This document shows, piece after piece, positions 22,889 to 33,659 of a DNA stretch of 64,000 nucleotides. Each line of letters opens with the position of its first letter. The first letter of the stretch is position 1. The notes under the pieces are model-generated. The model saw only the letters and a list, made by a program, of their open reading frames with translations. It searched no databases and was not told where the DNA came from. Where the stretch lies: positions 62,001-126,000 of the forward strand of contig WEDG01005662.1 in the NCBI GenBank assembly GCA_017591395.1, in the 5' to 3' direction. This DNA comes from Schistocephalus solidus. Taxonomy: Eukaryota; Platyhelminthes; Cestoda; Diphyllobothriidea; Diphyllobothriidae. Made by a program: the position numbers and the translations under genes.

Positions 22889-22959
22889 CTCCGCGACCGG
22901 GAATTGAACCCGGGTCTTCACGTGACAGGCGGAGATACTCACAACTATACTATCGCGGA
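22889..22959 (-). tRNA. tRNA-Asp (GTC)-like sequence, possibly a pseudogene
   Basis: On the - strand: acceptor TCCGCGA paired with TCGCGGA, then G; A box TAGTATAGTTGTGAG; anticodon loop CTGTCAC giving GTC (Asp); T arm CCGGG-TTCAATT-CCCGG with B box GGTTCAATTCC. The acceptor and T stems pair perfectly. The 3' side of the anticodon stem reads GTGAA where GTGGA would pair fully with TCCGC, and the gene is 71 nt, one base short. So either a one-base deletion made a pseudogene or it is a lower-stability functional copy. Confidence 0.75.
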
Positions 22960-23177
22960 GACCACTCAGAATCATAATAACAGCTTGTAATTAAAACTCA
23001 TTTAAGAATTTACAGTTATCTACCAATTCTTAATCGGGGATTTGCTAGCAAAACACAAAACGGCTGAACCCCAGGCAAAACACCCGGTAACAATGCCTTG
23101 TAAGGCCGCATAAACAGGAAACTGAAAAATAAATCGTCCACAATAGACGTGGCTTTGCGCTACATTTTAAGGAAATT

Positions 23178-23335
23178 ATGTTAAGTATTCAGGTGAGGGT
23201 TAAGGTTACGTTTTGGGTTAGGTTTCATTTTGAGATCAAGGTGAGGGTTGGGATTAGACCCATGCTTGGGCTAGGGGTTAAGGTTATTATCGTAGGAACT
23301 GTAAGGTGTAAGGTAGGGCTAGGGTTAAGATTAAA
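23178..23335 (+). repeat. Degenerate GGGTTAAG/GGGTTAGG-rich tract
   Basis: Repeated irregular motifs GAGGGTTAAGG, TGGGTTAGG, AGGGTTGGG, CTAGGGGTTAAGG and GCTAGGGTTAAG. They resemble decayed telomere-like (TTAGGG) repeats but are never in perfect tandem. Confidence 0.5.
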
Positions 23336-23929
23336 TTGATAGTTTAATTTTATGTTAGGATATGTGTTAGCGTTAAGACACGGTAACATTTCCCCTCCTG
23401 AAATTTATCATAAGGCCACCTAGTTTAGAAGGGGTGGGCGGTTCCTATGCTCCTGTACTGTTTAGATGGCCATACAAGGCATCCCTGCCAAACACCCTAA
23501 CAGGATGTTTATATGCAGTGGCTATTGCCTGGATATCGACCTGTCACGATACTTATATCGACTGGATAAGGAATTTTTCCTCTGTTTCAAAAAAATACTA
23601 ATATCGACATGTTGCGATACAGTGACATGCGTGAATTCGCGACAACTTACACGCAGAACTAATATTTAACGTACGCTCACTTCTTTTTAGTTTAATACTG
23701 CCTTACAGTAAAAGCAATTTTCCGTCCACACTATCTCATTTAATTGAATTTTCCCATCGCCCTACAACCTCAAAGAAAATTGTGAACCCACATAGAGTAT
23801 GTAGGTATGATAGGTATCTAGCATATTGTTAATTGGAATAACGTGAAAATGTGAAATCTATGAAAAAAGTTTTCTGAGGATCTAAATATTTACAGAAGGA
23901 AGGCCTTTAGTTTTGGAGCGTTCACGTTG
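23336..23929. other. No gene recognised
   Basis: One 67-codon frame (23466-23669) with no motif. Confidence 0.4.
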
Positions 23930-24650
23930 TCCTCATGCGGTATGGGAGTGGACGTGGACGGTCCAGTGAGGTCTTCTACAAAATAATTTTAAAGACCTTT
24001 CTAAAGGCTTTGGTAAGTTTGTAAGGCCCCATCTTGAATATGCGATCCAAGCCTGGCGACCGTGGACCCAACAGGAATACAACAGGCTCGATTGGGTGCA
24101 GCGGCGAGCCACAAAATTAATGAGAGGTCAAGGTGAACTGCCATGTGAGATTCGTCTAAATAACCTAAAGCTCTATCCTCTGAGTTATAGGCAGTTGCGC
24201 GGAGACTTGATGCAAACCTTCCGTATCGTGCGTGGCATGGATTGCGCCCTCCTATGTGATGACTATTTCAAACTTGCCACTACGAATAATCTCCGAGGTC
24301 ATCCATTCAAACTAAGTGCGTTCCATGTAAGATTGGATGTGAGGAAGTATTTTTTCACCAACTGTGTCGAAGAACCATCGAATAACTTACCTGAGACGAT
24401 TGTAATGTCCCAGTCTGTGAATACATTCAAACATCGGTTTGACATCGGCTTGTACATATGTTGCAGCACCACATAGACTATGTGACTACTTAACCTTAAC
24501 AATATCAGTGTACCACGTGAATCTGCCTGCATTCACTTGACTGTAACTTCTTTACATTGCTTCTTATTCTTGCTATTTTTATGTAGCAAATAGGGATTTC
24601 AAAGGCGTAAACCTATTTTTATCAAATACACTGAACTGAACTGATCTGAT
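23930..24650 (+). mobile_element. CR1-like LINE (family A), 3' end with pentanucleotide tail
   Basis: Encodes the C-terminus: EYAIQAWRPW, VQRRATKLMRGQGELP, RQLRGDLMQTFRIVRGMD, LRGHPFKLS, RKYFFTN, then a 3' UTR ending GTAAACCTATTTTTATC and the tail ACTGAACTGAACTGA. It is 5'-truncated at about 23930, as is usual for LINE insertions. About 90% similar by eye to 38580-39232. Confidence 0.85.
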
Positions 24651-24789
24651 AACGTTAATCAACTAACCGTTAAATGCGTTTTCTGCGGTTGCCTTTATAC
24701 CTACTTTCCCGCGGCCTCCAGCGATTTTTTAAGGCGCCTTATAAAGGAAGGAAGATTTTATGTGATATGAAAACAATTATGTGTGCCGC

Positions 24790-27060
24790 CTTTGTAGAAA
24801 TGCAACCTGCATGATGCGATCATGTCAGCTTATTCGTGTAACTTAGACCTAAATCTCTTATGGTTGATCTCTCTAAAAGTGTACTATTTTCTAAATACTA
24901 CGGGTCCAGGAAGCTTGAAGAGGCTAAAATACATGAAACTACTCTTGGATGGAGGAAATTCCATCTTCCAACTAGAGGTCCAACGTGAGAGCATAAGCAG
25001 GTCAGTATTGATTTTATCCACACAAATATTGGCCGTGCCCTTAGAAAATGAGTAAATGCACTTTATATCATCAGCAAAAACGAAATTTTGTGAACTTTTT
25101 GAGTACCGTTGTAATTACATTTATGTACAGAATGAAGAGAAGGGGACCTAAAACCGTCCTGAAAAAACGCCACTCATGATGGGCTGAGGCGTCGAGTAGC
25201 TATTGCCTACTAAGTCCTTCTGGCTGTGATTAGACAAGTAGGAACCAATGAAGTCAAGGTGGGGAGGCCAGATGCTGAGGGCTTCCAGTTTCACTAGAAG
25301 AGGTCTGCACGGTTCCTTGTCAAAGGCTTTGCTCACATCAAAGTTGATCACAACCACTTATTACTTCTCATTATGAAGGGAAGTAGCGAGGTTAAGAAAA
25401 GCTACGTGACACAATTTTCATGATCTTCCAGGAAAGAAAACCACATTTCGAGTCAGTTAGAAGCTTATTTTCTAGGCCAAAATTCTTTAATTTGATTTAA
25501 AATATTTTCCAAGAAGTTTTGTTGGCGGCGGGGTTGTGAAACATCTCGAGAATTATTTACGCCTGAACGAGATCCGAGCTTGAAGACAAAATGAATAATC
25601 TATGTCTTCAATGAGCCAGGAAATAATCCGTTTACAAGACAAGCTGAGAATATAGGGCGAAGCAATCGGGAGAAGCTTAGCACTGTCTTGATAACTGAGT
25701 TTGGAATACCGTCAGTCCCCGAAGTATGCGAGTTTTTTAGATGAATTATGTGCTTACGAATTAATTCTAAGGAGTAAGCAATGGTACTGATAACATTGAA
25801 GGAATATTTCTGAAAAATCGGAACCGGTTCAGATTCCGTTGTAAGATGTTACGCAGAGAAAGCACTTAACAATTCTGCCTTGTCAGAGTCATCGAGAACG
25901 ACGTTTTTATCCCGAGTTAGTAATGAAGTAAATTCATAATCTCACAGAGTTTAGCTCGTGGAGTGCGAAGATTTTCTATGTCTGTCACATGCAAGACAAA
26001 TCTTAGAGACTAATTCAAAAATGTATGCGATCCTTAGATGCACAGATAACGTACTAGTAGATTGATCTTTCAACTACATCCTCAATTTCTTTAGTCTTGG
26101 CAAAAGAATGTGAGGAATGGTGGATTTCGAAGCGTAGGGCTAAGCAATTTTAGTTGGCACAAATATCAATGCTGTTTGAAAAGACTAACATGGAGTTACA
26201 AAGACTTGCTACGTCGGTCATGGAGGAAAAGACGCTGCCAGTCCAATGAGTCAAAAAGTTGTCTTTTAAGCGAATATCTGTGAGGTCAAAAGCATGATAG
26301 GTACGAACGGCGCTATACTTTTATGAACAAAGACAAGCGGAAGGCAACATTGAATTAAGGTTTGATTAATTTTGGAGAGGCCCTGCTAAAAATCCACGAA
26401 GAGTGGAGCAAGGTCGTTTGGGAAAATCAGGTCTTAAATATGCTTGTCCCTCGTTGAAGAGCGGACCAGCTGAGATCAGTTAGAAAAATTAATGGTATCT
26501 AGGAAAAGCTGAAATCTGGGTGAACAAAAGTTTGAAAACCAGTCAATTTCAGGAAAATAAAAATCTCCAACAATTGCTTAATGCCTAAATTGGACTCTGA
26601 ATCCAATTTAAACAATCTCGCAAAGTTTTGCATCATAAATGGATTATGAATAAGGCAGGTTTTAACTGCATCCGAGAATCACCTTTTTGTTGGGGCGACA
26701 GGATAATGGATGTGAAGTAGTAATTACCAGAGCATGACGTGGCATCTAGATCGAACGGAAAGTGTTTAAATGAAGCTTTAATATAGAGACGACAACCACC
26801 ACCACGCTAAACTAATGCAACCTCGATGACAGAGATCGAACCCGCCTATGAAAAGCAAAGAGTAGTAAATTAATGGATGGTCCAAGATTCAGTTACACAT
26901 AAAACATCGGGTTGTCAACTTGAAAACCATGGCTTTAAGTTGAGCTACCTCAAATTAGAACAGACCCAGCAATAAGCAATATGACATCTAGTGAAGTTCA
27001 AATAGCTAAACTAGGGTTATCTTTATTAATAAAAAATTGTATATGTTTTGATTAAATTGT
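24790..27060 (-). mobile_element. CR1-like LINE (family B), 3'-truncated copy
   Basis: On the - strand: endonuclease remnants (VTESW near 26900, LYIKASF, GDFYFPEIDW-like at about 26560), RT motif A NFDVSKAFDKEPCRP near 25330, motif B PIMSGVFSG, motif C FVFADDIKC near 25070, and the following SPSKSSF-like region. It stops at 24790, at a point matching about 37760 of the + strand copy, so the 3' end is missing. Many stops and frameshifts. Confidence 0.78.
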
Positions 27061-27304
27061 AAGTTATTTTTGTTTGAAGAGTAACTTCCAAATGTGCCAA
27101 TACCACTGGTACAAGGAACGTCAGTGATAAAAGGCTGAGAGGGATTTCTAAAATGTTTAAGAATATAAGTTTCCGTCATCAAAGCACCTGAGGATTTAAG
27201 AACGTGATATGCCTGTTTGTAGTTTAAACGGATAGGGGGAGGTTAAAACGGAATGGGAGAATTTTAATTTTCATAGATAAATGTCTTTTTAATGTTAGGA
27301 TTGT

Positions 27305-27732
27305 GAGGACTAAAGGTTTGGATGGTCTAGTTTGTTCCTCCATAAGCAAAAATATATAAGAAACGTAGATAACTGACAAATCGTTCAGATCTATTACAGA
27401 GAACGCCTGAAGGGGAGAACGAGTTAAATCCCCACGAGGAAGCAAACGATGCACACGATCCGCTTGGGAAACATCACCATCAAAATCAGAAGTCATCAGG
27501 AACCTACTCACGCCTAGAGCATACTCAGGCAGGCAATTGTGGTTTGGTCTAATACCCTGGACGCCAGAACACGCCCCTAATCATGCACCCGGCTTATAAG
27601 CGTGCTCGGAAGCAGGCGCAACAAATGAAATAAAAAAACCCCCAGGTAAGCAGCCAATACTTAACTGGTGCGTCTCGCTGAATAGAGGATTTTCTTCAAA
27701 ACTGCCTTATGCTTCTCCTTGGGAACGTAACA
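27305..27732 (+). repeat. Candidate 5' LTR of the gypsy remnant
   Basis: Similar to 33088-33490 over about 400 bp. It has a TTATAAG promoter-like box at 27594-27600, AATAAA at 27629-27634 and ends ACA at 27732. TGGCAACGCAGG follows two bases later, a plausible primer-binding site because it starts TGG, and the gag start follows at 27756. The left end is uncertain. Alternative: a 5' region of CR1-like family B, which lies next to both copies. Confidence 0.6.
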
Positions 27733-27755
27733 AATGGCAACGCAGGTGCAGCAAT

Positions 27756-28590
27756 ATGATATCGGAAGAACAACTGAAGCAAATACTGGAAGCACAACAG
27801 GCTAGCTTCCTGGAATTACTCACATAGACACAGCGGAATTGAGGACCGGCATCCAGATAGACCAAACAAAAGCAGATCAAGGAACGGATAACCGTGTTCA
27901 GTTACGATCTCGAAGGAGGCGAGAATTTCGAAGCCTGGTTTCAAAAGTATAAAGAGCTGTTTGAAGTGCAGGAAGCCGAACTCGGCAACAAGATGAAGGT
28001 GAAAATCTTGCTGCTAAACACTCGACCAGTGGGAACATGAGCGGTACATCAATTTTATTATACCACAGAAACCATCCGATGTATCATTTAAAGACAAAGT
28101 CAAACATTTGAAAGCATTATTCTGTTTCATGAAGTCAGTATTCAATCGGCGTTTTGGGTGATTCAAACTAAAGCTTAGACCTGAAGAAGACTATTTAGAC
28201 TTATCGGGCCGAGTTTATGACACATTTCTACCAGCCGACCTGGAACGGGCAACCAACACACATATTAAAGCACTTTTTCATTAATTCGTTAACATTGCCA
28301 GAAGACGCAGATGTGCGTACGTGGTTATTCACCTTCGTCAAAAAGAAAGGTGATATGACAATGCAGAGAACTGGCAGAGGAATGTATCCGAATGCCAAAT
28401 ATCAAGCAAGACGCACTGTTAATTGGAAGCAAGAACAGTCAGCCCATTTATGCATTCCATAACTGACAGAGACAAGCAGGACAGAATAGACTTTCTTCTC
28501 GGAAGCCGAAAAAGGCGTGTTTGGCCTTGTGGAAGTTGCACTACGCCAGTCAATGTACCCATCGCAGCAGAAAGTGCCACAATAAATTAA
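27756..28590 (+). pseudogene. Gypsy gag remnant
   Basis: Opens MISEEQLKQILEAQQASFLE and hits a stop at once. The capsid-like region follows in other frames: FSYDLEGGENFEAWFQKYK at about 27910, DVRTWLFTFVKKKG at about 28310. A zinc-knuckle-like stretch, 28518-28556 (C, C, H and C positions), is broken by an extra T. Several stops and shifts. Gag would package the element RNA. Confidence 0.75.
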
Positions 28591-29660
28591 TTATTTATTT
28601 ATTATTTATTTATTGCCAGTTTACAGGCAAGATCAAAGGGATATACAGTAGGGGGTCGAGCTGACAGTGAAAAAACTCTTGATCGTTCATTATAATGTTT
28701 TCAGGAGAAAAAACAGCAGCTTATTGAACGGATTAAAGTTCAGGACAGGGAAGTATTAACACAGGTGCACGGTGTAGTACTTCTCCTTTCATCGTTGTAG
28801 ATCAGGTATTCTGTACTAGCAGCAGGTATACTGGCGAACTACTGCTCGCTGTCGACTGAGGAATAACCCGATTACGGACTGCAGAGCCAGCAATATTGCC
28901 TTCAGCATGAAGTCCGGCACCGGATTCAGAGTCCATGGACGCCATCAGAACGGAAGAGAGCTTCCAGAGAATAAGCACCCAAAATTTTTGGAAGGTGTCC
29001 TGAATGTAGAAAACTAGTGACAGCTCTCGTAAATAAAGGATAGTTTTGCTGAATTTTAATACTTCTGGGTAGTTTATTCCAGATTGCTCATAGCGTTTTC
29101 CGAAAAAAACTGACGGTATCTAATGGTGCGTGCTAAAAGAAGAAATAAAAATACATCTCGATGTCTGAAGCGCCGAGAGTGGTCGAGCTGTCTCAGGGAT
29201 GTAAGGGGGTTAAAGGGGTTAGATTGTTTAAAAGTTTAAACAGTTAAAAAAGCCCTTCTGTAATCTACGAAGCCACAACGGGTCAAGGCTTGTAAGCTCA
29301 CAGCGTTGTTGGTAGGACAGGTTTCTGTGCTCTGAAGTGCAAAACTCTTTAAGTAAAGAAGTGCAGGACTGATTCTATCCTCCTCCGTTCACTCGCGTGC
29401 AAAAGGCTAAATAGAAACGAAGAGTATTCCGGACTAGGTCTGACATAGATTTTATAAAGACTGGTCCTAATATGGACAGTTTTAAAATTTCTGAGAATAA
29501 ACCCAGTGGTTTGGCGTGCTTTCGGGACAATCAGGGCGCAGTGCTCTGACAGATTAAGACTAATAGATTTGTCAGACCATTTGCAAGTAATTAATTGCAT
29601 ATACCAGAAGAACTTGAAAGTTAATATAAAATGGCGAGACCACCACAATACAGATAGACA
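28587..29660 (-). mobile_element. CR1-like LINE (third family), 3' part, inserted in the gypsy element
   Basis: On the - strand the C-terminal RT region reads GFILRNFKTVH, LYKIYVRPSPEYSSFLFS and ASERRRIESVLHFFT; it then decays through IWNKLPRSIKI to a 3' tail of ATTT/AATA repeats at 28587-28613. The tail lies at the left, as expected for a - strand insertion. Confidence 0.7.
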
Positions 29661-29675
29661 CAGTATCTGATTGCT

Positions 29676-30412
29676 AATCAGAAGCGAACAGTCGAGTTCC
29701 AGGAAGCTGTTCAGAAGACGAAGATGCGATCACTGGAACATAGGGTTTATTGGACTGACATTTCGGATCCTCTTTCAAACCCATCCTCAGAGGCAGTAGC
29801 AGAAAGGGTGATAGATGCATAAGGTGATCCGTATATATAGTGCTTAGTGGCCACGCGATCACATGTGTTCTACAATAAGTAGTTATCGCGATCACCGCTG
29901 GGGGTCGTAAATGATGTGAAGATAGCGTGGCTGTCCGCGTCTGAGACATTAAATGTCATGATTTTCTCCTCCACGTTGGATGTGAGCGTGAAAATGACCC
30001 GGAAATTTCGCTCATTGTCACTGGAACTGTCGGCCACCCGCGTCCTCCATACGTGATACATTTCCCTGCTCAGCCGATGCCTCAACACGGAATATGGGAA
30101 CGGGAGTTTATTGCCCTTGTTGATAGACTGGGGGCCTGCGAACCAATGACTGAAGCAGCTCACAGCCCACGCGGTTATCAACTCTCGCGAGGATTTTGCC
30201 TCCTCAAACTTGAAAATATGGCCGGGTCCCATCCAGTTAGCTGCACCCTGAGAGCCGGTGACCTTACTACTCACCGCAGCTGCGTGCTCGGCCATTTGCA
30301 TCTGGATTAATCTCGTAGTTTCTCCGACGTGGTTGCTTTGTCTGCAACTGCACCAAATCTGGTAAATGACACCAGACCTTTCCTGACATAGCAGTGGGTC
30401 TTTCGGCCGCAT
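29676..30412 (-). pseudogene. Penelope-like element: GIY-YIG endonuclease and C-terminus
   Basis: Starts MRPKDPLLCQERSGVIYQIW; the GIY motif reads VIY and YIG reads HVG (NHVGETTR). AEHAAAV follows, then GPGHIFKFEEA and WFAGPQSINKGN, which is the usual order in this Penelope group. The end (29676-29949) has KCQSNKPYVPV and LPGTRLFASD. The core motif changes make an active nuclease doubtful. This domain nicks DNA for insertion. Confidence 0.85.
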
Positions 30413-30840
30413 GACTCGGCGTCTGATGTTTGCATCTGGCTTGTGTGCCAGCCAAACTCCAAATGAAGTGAAAAGGTGACTGATGGCTTCCGAGACGTTC
30501 CTCAGGTACGAAGAGCTCGCCAGAATTTAGGACCGGTTGGGTTTGGTCTCCCTTGTTGTTTGCGTATGCACTGGTTGACAGAGTTGCGAGGACAGCCATT
30601 CGCTCTCACTACCTGTCGAAGATATTCCCCATCAGCAAGCTTGTCTGCCATTTCACCACAATGCGTCTTGACGCGCCGGTATAGCGCCCTGACGCAACTG
30701 TGTTTGTGACTGATTGGGTACTTTTTGTTGAAGTTAAGTACTTGCGTGATATTTTTTGCTTTCCTGAACACTTTGTTTTTGAGATCACCATAACCTTTGC
30801 GGCACAAAATGCCATCCAGGAAGGCCAGCCGTTTGGATGA
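30413..30840 (-). pseudogene. Penelope-like element: late RT and linker
   Basis: RLAFLDGILCRKGYGDLKNK, VFRKAKNITQVLNFN, SHKHSCVRALYRRVKTHC, VRANGCPRNSVNQC. It then shifts frame near 30500 into SEAISHLFTSFG-like sequence and on toward the GIY-YIG part. Frames upstream of 30840 on this strand are antisense to the other half and are not coding. Confidence 0.82.
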
Positions 30841-30857
30841 CGTTCGAGTAGTTATCC

Positions 30858-31990
30858 AAAAACGACAAACTGGTGCACAACCTGTCGTCAAAGGAGCTGA
30901 TGGAGGAGCAAATGCTGGTGTTAAGGCATGAAGCCTTGTTAAACACAGCCAATGCCAAACCTGCTAACCTGGTTTCAGCAGTGGAGTCAATCCCTAGCCA
31001 GACGGAAACAGCTAACGAAGCAAAGAGCCACGATTCGACATCAAGTGTAATCCCTCCTCATGGCTCACAGGCCACACGACGTGCTTTACAAGGTCGAACG
31101 TGATGCACTTAAGGAACTCGGTGCAGACAATGACATCATCATCGTGCCTGTGGACAAGGGGCGTTCAACGGTTGTATTGGACAGGACAGACCATATCCAG
31201 AAAGCCAAAAGCTTATTGGAGGACCGTCAGTCCTATGTCCCATGCGATTCAAACCCACATAAAAAGGCTGACACGTGAGATCAACGCGATGCTGTTGGTA
31301 ATGGAGAACTCAGGTTCTATTTCACCGATCGATTAAAGCATGGCGAAGGCACAAGAAACGTCCGTGGCCCGATCCTATGGTTTCCCAAAAGTGCACAAAG
31401 AGGATGCTCCTCTCCGGTCGATCGTTTCACTAAAAGAAACTCCAACCTACGGACTGACTAAATGACTGTTTCGACGACTCAAATTTCTGACCGCTTATTT
31501 GGACACCATGGTCAGCTCCTCAAAACAATTCTTGGAGAAACTTAAAAGGATAAGCCTCCTACCAGGCGACGTCAATGTATCCTTTGCTATCACATCCCAT
31601 TTTACTTCTATTCCACAGGACTTGGCAGTAAAAACTATCGAATTCCTCCTTCAAGACAAATATGATGAAACGGTGAATCATTAGACAGGCCCAAATCCTC
31701 AAACTCCTGAATTTCTGGCTCAAGAAGAACTTCACGTTTAACGGAGCAATCTACGAGCAGGTTAAGGGCACACCAATGTGTTCGCCGATTTCAGTACTCA
31801 AAGCCGACGAAATCTAACAACGTTTGGAGTCTTTGGTCTTTCGATAACACAGACCGAAATTCTAGACCCAGTATGTGGATGATACCTTCATCGTAATCAA
31901 ACGGGATCAGGTGCTGACAGTCAAAGAACGCCTGAACGCTGTCCTTTCGGACATTCAATTTACGATGAAGGAGGAAGAAAACAAAGACAA
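30858..31990 (+). pseudogene. Penelope-like element: N-terminal region and RT to motif C
   Basis: KLVHNLSSKELMEEQMLVLR, then VERDALKELGADNDIIIVP and VDKGRSTVVLDRTDHIQK (RT(N)), YGFPKVHKEDAPLRSIVS, VSFAITSHFTSIPQDLAV (motif A, where the catalytic Asp has become Ala), EQVKGTPMCSPIS-like (motif B), and QYVDDTFIVIKRDQVL (motif C intact). Stops at 31681 and several other points. The motif A change and breaks make it dead. Confidence 0.85.
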
Positions 31991-32441
31991 ATGTTATTTT
32001 AAAAGGGAAGTCGGAGAAAAAGCCAGTTTTCAAGCAATCTTGACGTACCCGTTTGGAGCACAAGAAGCTATCGAGGAGGAATTGCAACTACTACAACAGA
32101 ATGATATTATTTGCCCCATAAATTATTCAGAATTGGCTGCCCAGATTGTGACGGTCAAGAAACCAAACGGAAAGTTACGATTGTGTGCGGAATATTCCAC
32201 AGGTTTGAACGACGCCCGGCAAAATTATCATTACTCCCTCTCGGCGTAGGAGTAGATTGTTGAGACTCTAAACGGAGAGAAGTTTTTGCAGGACTGATCT
32301 ATCTGAGGCCTATTTACAAATTGATGTGTACGATAAATCACAGGAATTAACGATACACCTGCCTATATTATGGCGTGAAAACGGCACCTAGTATATTCTA
32401 GCAGATCATGGATACAATGCTCACCAATGTCTTTGAGATAT
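31881..32441 (+). repeat. 561-bp tandem duplication across the Penelope/gypsy junction, unit 1
   Basis: Begins GATACCTTCATCGTAATCAA in Penelope motif C and ends CACCAATGTCTTTGAG in gypsy RT. It contains the switch from Penelope to gypsy sequence at about 31990-32030, then gypsy motifs VTVKKPNGKLRLCAEYS, LNDARQNYHY and, in other frames, the following LNGEKFLQD and QIMDTML. Confidence 0.85.
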
Positions 32442-32999
32442 GATACCTTCGTCGTCATCAAACAGGATCAGGTGCTGACAGTCAAAAGAACGCCTGAACG
32501 CTGTCCTTTCGGACATTCAATTTTACGATGAAGGGAGGGAGAAAAGCAAAGAACCAAATGTTATTTTAAAGGGAAGTCAGGGAGAAAAGCCAGTTCAAAG
32601 CAATCTTGACGTACCCGTTTGGAGCACAAAGCTATCAGAGGAGGAATTGCAGCTACTACAACAGAATGATATTATTTGCCCCATAAATTATTCCAGTGGC
32701 TTAGCGAGATTGTGACGGTCAAGAAACCAAACGGAAAAGTTACGATTGTGTGCGGAATATTCCACAGGTTTGAACGACGCACGGCAGTATCATTACTCCC
32801 TCTCGGCGTCAGAGTAGATTGTTGAGACTCTAAACGGAGAGAAGTTTTTGCAGGACTGATCTATCTGAGGCCTAGTTACAAATTGATGTGGACGATAAAT
32901 CACAGGAATTAACGATACACCTGCCTATATTATGGCCTGAAAACGGCACCTTGTATATTCTACCAGATCATGGATACAATGCTCACCAATGTCTTTGAG
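32442..32999 (+). repeat. 561-bp tandem duplication across the Penelope/gypsy junction, unit 2
   Basis: A close repeat of unit 1. Many of the differences are one-base insertions in or beside short homopolymers (AAAGAAC/AAAAGAAC, AATTTACG/AATTTTACG, GGAGGAAG/GGGAGGGAG), which is more like read or assembly error than normal divergence. Confidence 0.85.
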
Positions 33000-33044
33000 G
33001 CTTTTTCATATCTAGACAGTATTTTAGCTTTTAGTAGCTGTTGT

Positions 33045-33095
33045 GGAGATTAAATAAATAAATTGTATATTTAAGGCCCAGAGGGACCAACCATT
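33045..33095 (-). mobile_element. CR1-like family B 3' end, tail-only fragment
   Basis: On the - strand it reads CCCTCTGGGCCTTAAATATA then CAATTTATTTATTTAATCT, matching the 3' end of the + strand family B copy at 39715-39764. It joins directly to the right-hand candidate LTR. Confidence 0.65.
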
Positions 33096-33490
33096 GAAGG
33101 AAAGGACGTTCTAGTTTGTTCATCCATAAGCTTAAATATATAGGAAACATAGATAACCGATTAATTTTCCAGATCTGTTACAGAGAACGCCTGGATGACA
33201 GAACGAGTTAAATCCATACGAGAAAGTAAACGATGTGCGCGGTCCTCTTGGGAAGCACCACCATCAAATCAGAAGTCATCAGGAATCGATCGACCCCAAG
33301 GGGTTTGGTTCTCTATCCTGGACGCTTGGACGTGCCTCACACACGTGTACCAGGCCTATACGCGCAGATCAAAGCCGGCGCAGTAAAGGAAATAAAAACA
33401 CTCCCAGATAAGTAAGGCTTAACTCGTGCATTACGCTGAATATAGGATTGTCCTCGAAACTGCCTTAACCTTCTCTTTTGGAACGTAACG
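33088..33490 (+). repeat. Candidate 3' LTR of the gypsy remnant
   Basis: Direct repeat of 27305-27732. AATAAA lies at 33391-33396 in the same place as in the left copy, and the block ends GGAACGTAAC. It differs from the left copy by many substitutions, so the insertion is old. Confidence 0.6.
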
Positions 33491-33659
33491 GTATCTGTGG
33501 CTGCTAGATTTCTCTGAACCCTTTTCTTAAAGCCTCAACCGCAATTTTCAGACGCCCAGTTAATTTTGATCATAATTATACGTGCCATCCGGCCTCTTCC
33601 CTTTTTTCCACTGCAAAATCACATCCGTAATTAAGAACTGTAGTAAGATATTTCAGTGT

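Larger units (their letters stand above)
29676..31990. mobile_element. Penelope-like element with inverted halves
   Basis: The 3' half (late RT, linker, GIY-YIG) is on the - strand from about 30840 down to 29676. The 5' half (N-terminal region, RT to motif C) is on the + strand from 30858 to about 1.1 kb further right. Read on the - strand this is an inverted 5' segment followed by the 3' segment, and the two break points are neighbouring positions in the protein (just after the YVDD block, before LAFLD). This is the signature of twin priming. Inactive. Confidence 0.82.
27305..33490 (+). mobile_element. Ty3/gypsy-type LTR retrotransposon remnant, heavily interrupted
   Basis: Two direct repeats of about 410 bp (27305-27732 and 33088-33490) flank a gag remnant (27756 to about 28590) and part of an RT (about 32030-32430, duplicated at 32600-33000). 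Protease, most of the RT palm, RNase H and integrase are missing. A CR1-like LINE (28587-29660) and a Penelope-like element (29676-31990) lie inside. The RT resembles the K02A2.6-like gypsy group. It is defective; described only. Confidence 0.7.

Noticed and set aside
31881..32999. A natural Penelope-gypsy fusion protein
   Set aside because: The Penelope part is frame-broken and ends at the point expected for an inverted insertion, so the join is a nesting junction and not a gene fusion.
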